Assembly (NCBI GenBank): GCA_017430455.1
Contig: JAFRMX010000010.1
Coordinates: forward strand, 104,777-148,687
Reading direction: 5' to 3'
Length of the DNA: 43,911 bases
Source of the DNA: Oscillospiraceae bacterium
Lineage (GTDB): Bacteria > Bacillota > Clostridia > Oscillospirales > Oscillospiraceae
Within the stretch, counting starts at the first letter, position 1, and the number at the start of each line of letters is the position of its first letter. A program made the translations under genes and the position numbers. The notes under the pieces were generated by a model. The model saw only the letters and a list, made by a program, of their open reading frames with translations, searched no databases and was not told where the DNA came from. Shown piece after piece: positions 25,280 through 33,099 of the stretch.

Positions 25280-27313
25280 ATGAAAATCAGCAAGAAAAAT
25301 CTGAAAGTGCTGTGTATAGCCCTGTGCCTGATCCTGCTTGGCAGCATCATGGCCTCTGTTTTCAGCAGCACAAACGGTGTCAAAGTAAAAAAGATCAAAT
25401 TTGATACCGACAACGGTTATCTCAGCGGGCTCCTCTACATGCCGAAGGACGCCTCGGCATCAAATCCCAAACCCACGGTTATCGTAACACACGGCTATCT
25501 GAACTCGGCGGAAATGCAGGATGCCAACGCCATAGAGCTGAGCCGCCGCGGATATGTCGTCCTGGCACTGGACCAGTATGACCATGGCCACTCAGATTTT
25601 GACAACTCAAAATACAGCGACACGTCCTTCTTCGGCATATGGCTTCCCTTCTGGGTGAACTCCATGCACGACGCTGTCGCCTATATGTATGAGCAGCCTT
25701 ACGTGCTCAAGGACGAAGCGGGCAACGGAATCATCGGCGTCACCGGCCACTCCATGGGCGGATTCGGAAGCACGATGGCCCTCGCTATGGACGAACAGGA
25801 ATTCATGGCAACCGGTATACGCAAGATATACTGCGGACTTACCGAAGGGTCCGACTTTTTGTATACAGGTCTCGTGGGTGTCGATGCCGCAACGGCTGAC
25901 GCACTTGGCGGCGGAAGGACCATGGGCAAAGTTGCTGCACAGTTCGACGAATTCTTCTTCAATGATTCGGCGGAGACAGGCGGGACTGTCCGCCACAAGG
26001 ACTATGTCTCTACTCCGGACGGAATGACATTCCTCCAGCAGACAGCTGCTGCTCAGGCCAATACCTGGTATGATACTTCAGACGGCGGCCGCCGTATCAT
26101 TTACGAACCGGCCCAGACCCACCCCTGGAACCACTTCTCCAAAACGACTACAGCCTATGCCTTAAGCTTCTACACCGAGGCCTTCAAAGATTATCAGGAC
26201 GGCATTCGCAGCATCGATCCGGCCAAACAGGTATGGCAGTGGAAAGAATTCTTTGAATGCGTGGCCCTTGTCGGCTTCATCATGCTGATAATTGGCATCG
26301 CCTCCACACTTATCGAGCTGCCCTTCTTCAGCAAAGCCAATACAGGCGCACTCGAAGTCCAGCCTTCTCCGACAGGCGGCAAGAAGATCGCTGTAATCAT
26401 AATAGACATCATCGCCATTCTGCTGCCCGGCCTCTTCTTCACTCCTCTTATGGACGGCGGGGCGGGCAGCCCGATCGTCAACATTCTCTTCTATTGCGGC
26501 ATAGTCGCGGCAATAGGCGGATGTGCGGCATTCGTTCTCGGGCTTGTTAAGAAGAGCGGGAAGCAGCTCCCGATCGGCGGATGCATTCTTCTCATAGCCG
26601 GTGTTCTTCTGGCTGTCGTCGCCAAAACTCCGATGTATCAGAACAATGCTGTCTTTACAGCTCCCGGAGTAAACAGTATCGCATACTGGACCATCGCCTG
26701 CACCCTGATAGCGCTTGTTATTATGAGTGCCGTTTATGTATGCATCAAGTCGCGCGACGGCGCAGTCCTTGCAAACTACGGCGTGGTTCTCAAACCCATG
26801 GCGATCCTGGCCGGTATCTGCACTGCGATCGTTACGATCATTCTGGCCTATATAGTACTCTTCCTCATGGATGCGATCTTCAAGGCGGACTTCCGTATCT
26901 GGACCTTTGCTTTCAAGACCTTCGATGCCAATATTATCCCTGCCATATTGCGCTACCTGCCCACCTTCCTCTTCTTCTATCTGGTTTCTACGGCATCCAT
27001 TACCGTAAACACCAATACCGAGAAGACACAGGGCTTCAAGGGCTATCTCCTGGCTATCGCGCTCAACGCAGGCGGAGCAATTCTCTGGCTTGCTCGCCAG
27101 TACATAACCCTCTTCAGCACAGGAGTTGCTGCTCATCCCGAGTCGGCGCTCTCCGGCATAGTTCTGGTAGCTATGGCAGTCACGCTGACGATTGCCGCGA
27201 TCATCTCCCGCAATCTCTACAAGAAAACGGGCAACATCTGGACCGCTGCATGCCTCAACGGCATTCTGATGACGACCATGACCATTGCGAACACAATGGT
27301 GGCATTCAAGTAA
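25280..27313 (+). CDS. Membrane-embedded alpha/beta hydrolase
   Basis: A 677-residue protein. An N-terminal helix (about 8-28) anchors an extracytoplasmic alpha/beta hydrolase domain (about 35-300) with oxyanion motif THGYLNS and nucleophile elbow GHSMGGFG (S158). A histidine in QTHPWNHFS is the likely catalytic base. The C-terminal half has about eight to nine membrane helices. Such two-part proteins occur in Clostridia without an assigned substrate. Strong AGGGAGG ribosome site. Divergent from the marR gene, which probably controls it. Confidence 0.85.
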   Translation: MKISKKNLKVLCIALCLILLGSIMASVFSSTNGVKVKKIKFDTDNGYLSGLLYMPKDASASNPKPTVIVTHGYLNSAEMQDANAIELSRRGYVVLALDQYDHGHSDFDNSKYSDTSFFGIWLPFWVNSMHDAVAYMYEQPYVLKDEAGNGIIGVTGHSMGGFGSTMALAMDEQEFMATGIRKIYCGLTEGSDFLYTGLVGVDAATADALGGGRTMGKVAAQFDEFFFNDSAETGGTVRHKDYVSTPDGMTFLQQTAAAQANTWYDTSDGGRRIIYEPAQTHPWNHFSKTTTAYALSFYTEAFKDYQDGIRSIDPAKQVWQWKEFFECVALVGFIMLIIGIASTLIELPFFSKANTGALEVQPSPTGGKKIAVIIIDIIAILLPGLFFTPLMDGGAGSPIVNILFYCGIVAAIGGCAAFVLGLVKKSGKQLPIGGCILLIAGVLLAVVAKTPMYQNNAVFTAPGVNSIAYWTIACTLIALVIMSAVYVCIKSRDGAVLANYGVVLKPMAILAGICTAIVTIILAYIVLFLMDAIFKADFRIWTFAFKTFDANIIPAILRYLPTFLFFYLVSTASITVNTNTEKTQGFKGYLLAIALNAGGAILWLARQYITLFSTGVAAHPESALSGIVLVAMAVTLTIAAIISRNLYKKTGNIWTAACLNGILMTTMTIANTMVAFK

Positions 27314-27333
27314 GATTTCCCGAAAGATACAGC

Positions 27334-27359
27334 AATGGCAGTCCGAATGGACTGCCATT
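27334..27359. terminator. Terminator between hydrolase and thioesterase genes
   Basis: An 11-base stem AATGGCAGTCC/GGACTGCCATT with a GAAT loop, followed on the plus strand by GTTTTATTGTTT. It serves the convergent genes. Confidence 0.85.
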
Positions 27360-27362
27360 GTT

Positions 27363-27791
27363 TTATTGTTTCTGTTGATTCTTTCCGGCTTCTTCTTCCA
27401 TCTTGGCGTAAAATTCAGGCATATCACGCTTGAGCCTCACAAAATGTCCGGATTTATCCAGAAAACAGTGCTCGGATTCGGCAGCACAGACAAGTTGTCC
27501 GGTCTCTGCATTTGTCATCTCATATCTTATGGAGACCACGATTCCGTTAAAAGAGCCGACGGAGACACCGATTTCTATATTATCGCCGAAGGTGCTGGGA
27601 TGCTTGTATTCACATCTGACGGATCTGACAGGAGAATATACATCGTGAGCTTCCATTTCCGCATACGGAAAACCGAGCTTGTCCATATAATCCACCCGGG
27701 CTTCTTCCATCCAGCGGATATAATTGGAGTGGTGGGTTATCCCCATCATATCTGTTTCATAATACTGTACCGTGTGTCTGTATGCAGTCAT
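27363..27791 (-). CDS. Acyl-CoA thioesterase (4HBT, YbgC/FadM-like)
   Basis: A 142-residue hot-dog-fold thioesterase. The family signature YYETDMMGITHHSNYIRWMEEAR holds the catalytic aspartate. Members hydrolyse short or medium acyl-CoAs. It appears to be a single-gene unit. Substrate not resolved. Confidence 0.9.
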   Translation of the reverse strand: MTAYRHTVQYYETDMMGITHHSNYIRWMEEARVDYMDKLGFPYAEMEAHDVYSPVRSVRCEYKHPSTFGDNIEIGVSVGSFNGIVVSIRYEMTNAETGQLVCAAESEHCFLDKSGHFVRLKRDMPEFYAKMEEEAGKNQQKQ

Positions 27792-27848
27792 CTCTTACGC
27801 TTCCGTCCTTTAGCTCTGTTTTTTGAATTCTACCATACTCCGGCAGAT

Positions 27849-27878
27849 AAAAAAAGAACTCCGATCGCTTCGGAGCTC
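27849..27878 (-). terminator. Rho-independent terminator of the metallophosphoesterase-side transcript
   Basis: On the minus strand, GAGCTCCG and CGGAGTTC pair (one G-U) around a 7-base loop, followed by seven T. Confidence 0.85.
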
Positions 27879-27896
27879 TGTTTCATAATAATTCTT

Positions 27897-28042
27897 TTAT
27901 GCCTCTTCCGTTTTCTCGTCGTGAGCAAGCTTTAACCCCCTGACTGCAAGCCCCGCATATGCGCCGAGCGACAGGACCAGAGAGTTCGTTAAGCAAAACG
28001 TATCGCCGCATTTTGCAGCAATCCGTTCTTATCCTTCATCAT
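27897..28042 (-). pseudogene. Possible frameshifted small gene
   Basis: A minus-strand reading ends just before the terminator and gives protein-like sequence (CLTNSLVLSLGAYAGLAVRG, then LKLAHDEKTEEA). It is blocked upstream by an in-frame TAA at 28029-28031 and has no normal start. A second frame starts at ATG 28042 (MMKDKNGLLQNAAIRFA) and stops where the first continues. One frameshift would join them into a small protein of about 45 residues with one hydrophobic segment. It could also be chance. No family recognised. Confidence 0.3.
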
Positions 28043-28069
28043 GTTTCAGACTATCTTCCGCGTAAAACT

Positions 28070-28966
28070 TCACTCCATTATTTTATACGGTCTGAAGTCC
28101 AGATAGTCTCCGGAGACCAGCTGATATCTTACTCCTCGTACATTGCCCGAGAGGCTGTCTCCGAAGCGCTCTTTGCCGTGAGCGTGGGAATATATGACCG
28201 TCTCGGCGCCGTATTCCTCGGCGATCTCCGTAAAGGGGCTGCTGTCGATCTGCGTAACGCAGGATGCTCTGTTTTTGAGTTCCCTTGGCAGCTTCTTCAG
28301 ATTAATGACGAGATTGTGCCCGTTGTTGTCACCGTTTCTTTTCGACAGAAGCGCTCTCTCGTCCCGCCTTATCACGGCTTCCTCCTTCCTCGACATGCCC
28401 AGCGCCCTGCAGAGCTCCGGCGTCGGAGGCCAGATGGGAGATGTCGGAGGATAGTGAAGGAACATAATGAAATTGCCGAGACCTGCGGACACGGCGGAAT
28501 CAAACGACCTTCTCAGCCTTGCCGCCTCGCGCTCCTCGAGCTTCATGCAGTGCTCCAGGGAATCCAGATTCTCGAAGCAGTAGCCCTTGGTTCCGACCAG
28601 GGCGTATTTTTTGCTCTTCGATTCGTATACCGCATGGTTGTCCTGCAGGAAGAATAGCGAGCCCGTATATTTTTCGTTCAGCTTTGAAGTCTTCTTCGCG
28701 TCCCAGAACATGTCGTGATTGCCTCTGAGCATTATCTTGCGACCTGGAAGTGCAAGGAGGAAATCTATGTCTGGCCTGAGCTGCTCCTCAGTCTTTCCGT
28801 GGCTGAAATCCCCGGTCAAAACTATGGTATCGTCCTCGCTGACAGTGCTTATCCAGTTGTTTCTTATCCTCTCCTCATGATCTCTCCAGACGCCTTTTTT
28901 GAGATTAGCCGGTCTCTCCGGGCAGCCGAAAGAGAGATGAAGATCGCCCAGCGCGTATAAAGCCAT
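28070..28966 (-). CDS. Calcineurin-like metallophosphoesterase
   Basis: A 298-residue dinuclear-metal phosphoesterase. The motif set is complete: LGDLHLS (DxH), VLTGDFSH (GD), LRGNHDMFW (GNHD), LHYPP and SHAHGK (final GHxH-like). Substrate unknown; relatives act on nucleotides or phosphoproteins. AGGAG ribosome site. It follows the MEMO-AMMECR1 gene by 8 bases and so is probably part of that operon. Confidence 0.9.
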   Translation of the reverse strand: MALYALGDLHLSFGCPERPANLKKGVWRDHEERIRNNWISTVSEDDTIVLTGDFSHGKTEEQLRPDIDFLLALPGRKIMLRGNHDMFWDAKKTSKLNEKYTGSLFFLQDNHAVYESKSKKYALVGTKGYCFENLDSLEHCMKLEEREAARLRRSFDSAVSAGLGNFIMFLHYPPTSPIWPPTPELCRALGMSRKEEAVIRRDERALLSKRNGDNNGHNLVINLKKLPRELKNRASCVTQIDSSPFTEIAEEYGAETVIYSHAHGKERFGDSLSGNVRGVRYQLVSGDYLDFRPYKIME

Positions 28967-28974
28967 ATTTTCTC

Positions 28975-30366
28975 CTATTTATGCCTTGTGACCGTGAAGC
29001 GCGAAAGCTTTACGTTCTCCCATTTCCCGATGCCCGCTTTCTGTTTCGCTATCGAAATCTGCTGCGAGACCGTATCCACTCCGTCGAGATCTGGAAGCAG
29101 AAGGCCCCTTCTTCCGCCCTTCGTCACAATGACACCGTATTTCTTCGGATCGAGTTCTGACTCGGACCCGATATCCTCCGGCTCGGAGAGCACGTCTACG
29201 CTGTACTCGAGCGTCTTGAGTTCATCTTCCCTCACGGGGCTGAAGCGCGGGTCGTGCATAGCTGCGGAGATCGCATTTCTGATTATTTCCTCACCCGTGC
29301 AGACAGTCACGGGAAGAATGGTCCCTATGCAGCCTCTGAGCCTTCCAAATTCATGCAGCGAGACGAAAACTCCGGCTTTTGTGTCCCTCATCGCGGAAGG
29401 AGCATCCTGCGGAAGCACCATCGGAGTCCTGTATCTGTAATAGTACTCAAGCGAGGTCCGGGCGAGCTTCACATACTCGTCCTCTGCCTCCCTCTGCCCG
29501 GAGATCTTGTTATCGAGCTTTTTGTCATAGACCTCCAGAAAGCGCCTGCCGGGATCCTCCGAGACAGGCAGGTAAGTGCAGATGCCGTAACCGACGCCCG
29601 TGACACCCTCGTGAGAGAGCTTATGCGCTTCCACTGCTTTCCCGTCAAGGGCTCCCGCCAACATCACGAAGCTCCTGTGTCCGCACTCGGCCGCTTTGTC
29701 GCAGAAGGCCTCGTCAAAGTCGAAAAGCTCGCCGAAGGCTGCCCTTCCCATGACGTCCATTATCCTTTCGTCATAGACGGGGCCTTCTTCGGCGAACCCG
29801 TAAGGCCCGTAGCTCTGAAGCTTGTGCGAGAGATCGCCGCTTCCTATGAAAGCTGCCCTGCGGCCCAGGGAATCGCAGGCTTCTGCGATCAGCATGCCCA
29901 GTCTGTAATGCTCGCGCAGAGGGAGTCCGGAGAGCCCTATTCTGACGATCTTCGGCAGCCTTTCTCCGAAAGCCTCTCTGAGGAAATAAAGCGGGACCAT
30001 TGTGCCGTGATCGAGAGAAGGATCGCGCTCACCTGCAGTACCTGCGGGTATTCCCGCCTTTCCTGCAGAGGCACTTATCGCCTCTGCCAGCTCGGAATCG
30101 TACCTGACAGCGAAGGCGGTATTAGGGGCTCTGAACTGAGAGAAACTGCCTCTCGCCCCGTTGCCCGGAGATATGTGGAACCAGTCCGAATACATCACGG
30201 AATGCGGGCTGGATATTATAAGCGTCTCCGGCCTGAGCTCCGCTATGAAGGCGGCGGCCTCCCTGTAGGCCTTTGAGGTTGCCTCTATCTGTTTTTCCCC
30301 GCCTTTGCCGACTTCGGGCACTATGAGCGGGGGGTGCGGTACCATTATTGCTCCGACAACAGCCAT
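28975..30366 (-). CDS. AmmeMemoRadiSam fusion: MEMO-like domain plus AMMECR1 domain
   Basis: A 463-residue fusion. The N-terminal part (about 1-265) is MEMO/class III extradiol dioxygenase-like, with VPHPPLIVPEVGKGGE, SSPHSVMYSDW, GSGDLSHKL and SHEGVTGVGYG. The C-terminal part (about 290-460) is AMMECR1, with KAGVFVSLHEFGRLRGCIGT and a PRFSPVREDEL segment. In other genomes these are often separate proteins A and B that accompany a radical SAM enzyme; their reaction is unknown. Start at 30366 has AAAGGAG upstream. It follows the radical SAM gene by 13 bases. Confidence 0.93.
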   Translation of the reverse strand: MAVVGAIMVPHPPLIVPEVGKGGEKQIEATSKAYREAAAFIAELRPETLIISSPHSVMYSDWFHISPGNGARGSFSQFRAPNTAFAVRYDSELAEAISASAGKAGIPAGTAGERDPSLDHGTMVPLYFLREAFGERLPKIVRIGLSGLPLREHYRLGMLIAEACDSLGRRAAFIGSGDLSHKLQSYGPYGFAEEGPVYDERIMDVMGRAAFGELFDFDEAFCDKAAECGHRSFVMLAGALDGKAVEAHKLSHEGVTGVGYGICTYLPVSEDPGRRFLEVYDKKLDNKISGQREAEDEYVKLARTSLEYYYRYRTPMVLPQDAPSAMRDTKAGVFVSLHEFGRLRGCIGTILPVTVCTGEEIIRNAISAAMHDPRFSPVREDELKTLEYSVDVLSEPEDIGSESELDPKKYGVIVTKGGRRGLLLPDLDGVDTVSQQISIAKQKAGIGKWENVKLSRFTVTRHK

Positions 30367-30379
30367 CTCTCTGCTCCTT

Positions 30380-31213
30380 TCAGCAGTTTCCGGTATATAC
30401 GTTTTTAAGATACTTCCGCGCCTCATCGGCCAGCGCATAGACGAGTGACACCCTTGTCGCCGCTCTGTCCGTCATTAGATGGCGCGGAAAGAATCTGGTC
30501 ACATGCAGCGTGATCTCCGGATCGACGGAAGCTATCCATTTTGCTTCCTCTCTCATATCCTCAAACGAATCGTTCTCGCCCGGAATAATCAGTGTCGTCA
30601 ATTCGACATGGCACTTTCTGTCCGCCTCGAATATATTTCTCTTAACAGTCTCCAGGCTTCCGGAGACCATGCGGTAAAAGCGGTCGGAGAAGCCTTTCAG
30701 ATCTATGTTCAGTGCGTCCGTATATGACAGGAGCAGGTCCCATATCTCCGGAGAAGCGCATCCGTTGGTGACCAGAACTGTTTTGAGTCCTTTTTCTTTG
30801 GCGAGCTTTTCCGTGTCCAGGACATATTCATATCCGACTGTCGGTTCGTTGTATGTAAAGGCAATTCCTATGTTTCCGTAAGACTTCAGGCCATCTGCCC
30901 TTCTTACGAGCTCTTCGGGACTTATCTCCCTGTACACCGTCTCGTCCGGCCCTGTCCATGCTATTTCATAGTTCTGGCAGAACGGGCAGCGGAAATTGCA
31001 GCCGTAACTCCCGACGGACAGGATCTTCGAACCGGGATAATAGTTTTTTAGAGGCTTTTTCTCTATCGGGTCGAGTGCGATCGCCGTAATTCGGCCGTAG
31101 TTTTCGGAAACAGAAACTCCATCCCTGCATATCCTTGCCCTGCAAAGCCCGCGTATGCCTTCCTTAAGCCGGCATCTGTGCGGACATACATTACAGACGG
31201 CTTCAGTTTCCAT
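30380..31213 (-). CDS. AmmeMemoRadiSam system radical SAM enzyme
   Basis: A 277-residue radical SAM protein related to pyruvate-formate-lyase activases. The cluster motif CNFRCPFC follows GSYG (about residues 71-82), and an N-terminal CNVCPHRC knuckle with CRAR precedes it. The protein ends at VYTGNC, close to where longer homologues continue into a cysteine-containing tail, which is absent here. First gene of a likely three-gene operon with the MEMO-AMMECR1 fusion and the phosphoesterase. AAGGAG ribosome site and a TATAAT at 31248-31243. Confidence 0.92.
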   Translation of the reverse strand: METEAVCNVCPHRCRLKEGIRGLCRARICRDGVSVSENYGRITAIALDPIEKKPLKNYYPGSKILSVGSYGCNFRCPFCQNYEIAWTGPDETVYREISPEELVRRADGLKSYGNIGIAFTYNEPTVGYEYVLDTEKLAKEKGLKTVLVTNGCASPEIWDLLLSYTDALNIDLKGFSDRFYRMVSGSLETVKRNIFEADRKCHVELTTLIIPGENDSFEDMREEAKWIASVDPEITLHVTRFFPRHLMTDRAATRVSLVYALADEARKYLKNVYTGNC

Positions 31214-31312
31214 ATGCCCATCTCCTTTACATCCTTTATATGATTATACAACCTGCAGTGCCTTTTGGGTAGTTTTCAAAGTCTCTTTTTAATCAGGATC
31301 ATCAGCTTATAT

Positions 31313-31344
31313 AAAAAGAACCCTGATCTCTCAGGGTTCTTTTT
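31313..31344. terminator. Terminator after the sirtuin/macrodomain operon
   Basis: A perfect 14-base stem AAAAAGAACCCTGA/TCAGGGTTCTTTTT with TCTC loop, able to act on both strands. Confidence 0.92.
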
Positions 31345-31368
31345 ATTGCTTCCGATCTGTCCCTGTTT

Positions 31369-32154
31369 TCAGAACAGAAGGTTTCGATAGATACTGAAGT
31401 TCTCGTCACCGTGTACGACAAAAACGATCTTGTTGAGCTTCCCGCCTTCCGCAAGGTAGTCAAGGACTGTCTGCACTGCGATCTTTGCTGCCTCCTCCTT
31501 CGGGAAGCGGAACACGCCCGTAGAGATACAGCAGAAGGCGAGGCTTTCAAGCCCGTTTTCCTCCGCCTTTTGAAGGCAGGCGCAGTAACAGGAGCGAAGC
31601 TGCTCACAGTGCCTTTCCATCAGCTGTCCCTCCACTGCGGGGCCAACCGTGTGGATCACATGTCTTGCCGGAAGGCTGTACCCGGCGGTGATCTTTGCTT
31701 GTCCGACAGGTTCCTCGTGCCCCTGAAGCCGCATCAGAGAGGCACATTCCTCTCTCAGCTGCAGGCCGGCCGCAGAGTGGATCGCATTGTCTATACAGTT
31801 GTGACAGGGTATGAAACAGCCTAGCATCCGGCTATTGGCAGCGTTTACGATAGCGTCGGTGTCCAGACGGGTGATGTCCCCCTGCCAGAGAACGATGCGC
31901 TCCTCACCTGGAACGGATGGCAGGTCGGAGACATGGACGACGCCTTTTTCCTCCCTCTCCTCCCGGAGCAATTCATCCTGCACATTGAGGAGATCCTCCC
32001 TTAGAGCGCCGGGCATACGGACATTCATCAGGCTGCGAAGCAGCCGCCTCTGACCACCGTCGTCTCGCGGAAAGTTTTCCGCGTCTGAGCGGTATTCCGG
32101 CATTTCCTCCAGAAGGTTCTCATTTAAATAAAGGATTCTTTCGATACGATCCAT
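31369..32154 (-). CDS. Zinc-dependent macrodomain, protein-ADP-ribose hydrolase
   Basis: Removes ADP-ribose from modified proteins, the counterpart of SirTM sirtuins. The 261-residue protein has an N-terminal helical extension (1-85) and a macrodomain: WQGDITRLDTDAIVNAAN (90-107), then the zinc-macro insert with C113, C117, H118 and C120 followed by IDNAIHSAAG, and later CCISTGVFRFP. This zinc insert defines the class found beside SirTM. Last gene of the operon, 13 bases after the DUF1848 gene. Confidence 0.94.
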   Translation of the reverse strand: MDRIERILYLNENLLEEMPEYRSDAENFPRDDGGQRRLLRSLMNVRMPGALREDLLNVQDELLREEREEKGVVHVSDLPSVPGEERIVLWQGDITRLDTDAIVNAANSRMLGCFIPCHNCIDNAIHSAAGLQLREECASLMRLQGHEEPVGQAKITAGYSLPARHVIHTVGPAVEGQLMERHCEQLRSCYCACLQKAEENGLESLAFCCISTGVFRFPKEEAAKIAVQTVLDYLAEGGKLNKIVFVVHGDENFSIYRNLLF

Positions 32155-32166
32155 GATACGCCCCTT

Positions 32167-33099
32167 TTATAGCTCCAGTGTCAGTTGCCCGCTGCGCCAG
32201 CTCTCCTGCGCTGCTTCGCGGATCCTGTCTCCCGGCCTGCAGCCCCCGATCAGGAAGGGTGAATCCGGGTCATGCGCTTTCATATTCTGTCGTACCCGCT
32301 CAGCGTCTGTATTGGCATAGCAGTAGCGGCAGAAGTGCGCGCAGGTGTCATAGGCTCCGATATCCGTTCCGAGCACGCAGGCGCACTTTCCGCCCCTCTG
32401 GTTTTTCCGTTTCGGAACATCAAGCACCGCGTGAAGCGCCTTTTCAAAGGTCCCGACTGTCATACAGCCCCCGCAATCGACGCCATTCGGCTCAAGCTCC
32501 GTGCCCTCGGCACATGCGCGGATCGTGATGCCGTATTCTTTCCCGATCTCTGCGAAAGCCTTCCCGATGGTGATTCGTTCTTCCTTCCCGACTTCCTCCG
32601 CCTCCGGGAAATTGCGTCTTACTTTCCGATAAAGATCTATAAATGATATCACGCAGCTCTCCGTGTAACCCGAGAGCGTTTTCGCCATATGGCGGAAATC
32701 GTCGATATGGCGCTCAAGCGTATAGTGCTCCGTGAGAAGTATCGGATCGCATCGCCAGCCGACGGAGTCGGTTCCGACGATATCCGAAAGGCGTTTGAAG
32801 TCCTCAATGACCTTCTCTTTGTCAGGAACATTGAGCTCAATATCCCGGCCATAAGGGGTAATTGTAACGAACCAATACTGGCCGTATTCCTTCAGAGCGT
32901 CCATCCCCGGCAGCATCGGTGCCGGGTTCTTGGTACAGAATGCGATCAGATCCACCACGTCCGGAGAAAGGCTGTAACGTGTCACGGACTGAAGATCATA
33001 AGGATTACGCACCAGCACATATCCCTCTTTAATCCTATTTAAAAACCATTTGCTGTAGAAAGCGGGTATATCCGTACGCATTCCGGTCTGGATTATCAT
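32167..33099 (-). CDS. DUF1848 protein (radical-SAM-like, C-terminal cysteine cluster)
   Basis: A 310-residue DUF1848 protein. The N-terminal two thirds resemble the TIM-barrel part of spore-photoproduct-lyase-like radical SAM proteins: VLVRNPYDLQSVTRYSLSP, DLIAFCTKNPAP, YWFVTITPYGRDIELNVP and VGWRCDPILL. Unlike those, the Cx3Cx2C set lies near the C-terminus (C253, C257, C260, in CAHFCRYCYAN), preceded by C239 and C241. The reaction is unknown. It overlaps the sirtuin gene by four bases and is followed by the macrodomain gene, so it is translationally tied to the ADP-ribosylation pair. Confidence 0.9.
   Translation of the reverse strand: MIIQTGMRTDIPAFYSKWFLNRIKEGYVLVRNPYDLQSVTRYSLSPDVVDLIAFCTKNPAPMLPGMDALKEYGQYWFVTITPYGRDIELNVPDKEKVIEDFKRLSDIVGTDSVGWRCDPILLTEHYTLERHIDDFRHMAKTLSGYTESCVISFIDLYRKVRRNFPEAEEVGKEERITIGKAFAEIGKEYGITIRACAEGTELEPNGVDCGGCMTVGTFEKALHAVLDVPKRKNQRGGKCACVLGTDIGAYDTCAHFCRYCYANTDAERVRQNMKAHDPDSPFLIGGCRPGDRIREAAQESWRSGQLTLEL

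Noticed and set aside
26162..27427. Long minus-strand open frame opposite the membrane hydrolase
   Set aside because: It lacks recognisable motifs and lies opposite a gene with clear catalytic motifs and membrane helices.
29254..30276. Plus-strand frame of about 340 codons opposite the MEMO-AMMECR1 gene
   Set aside because: No motifs and no ribosome site; the minus-strand gene is well supported.
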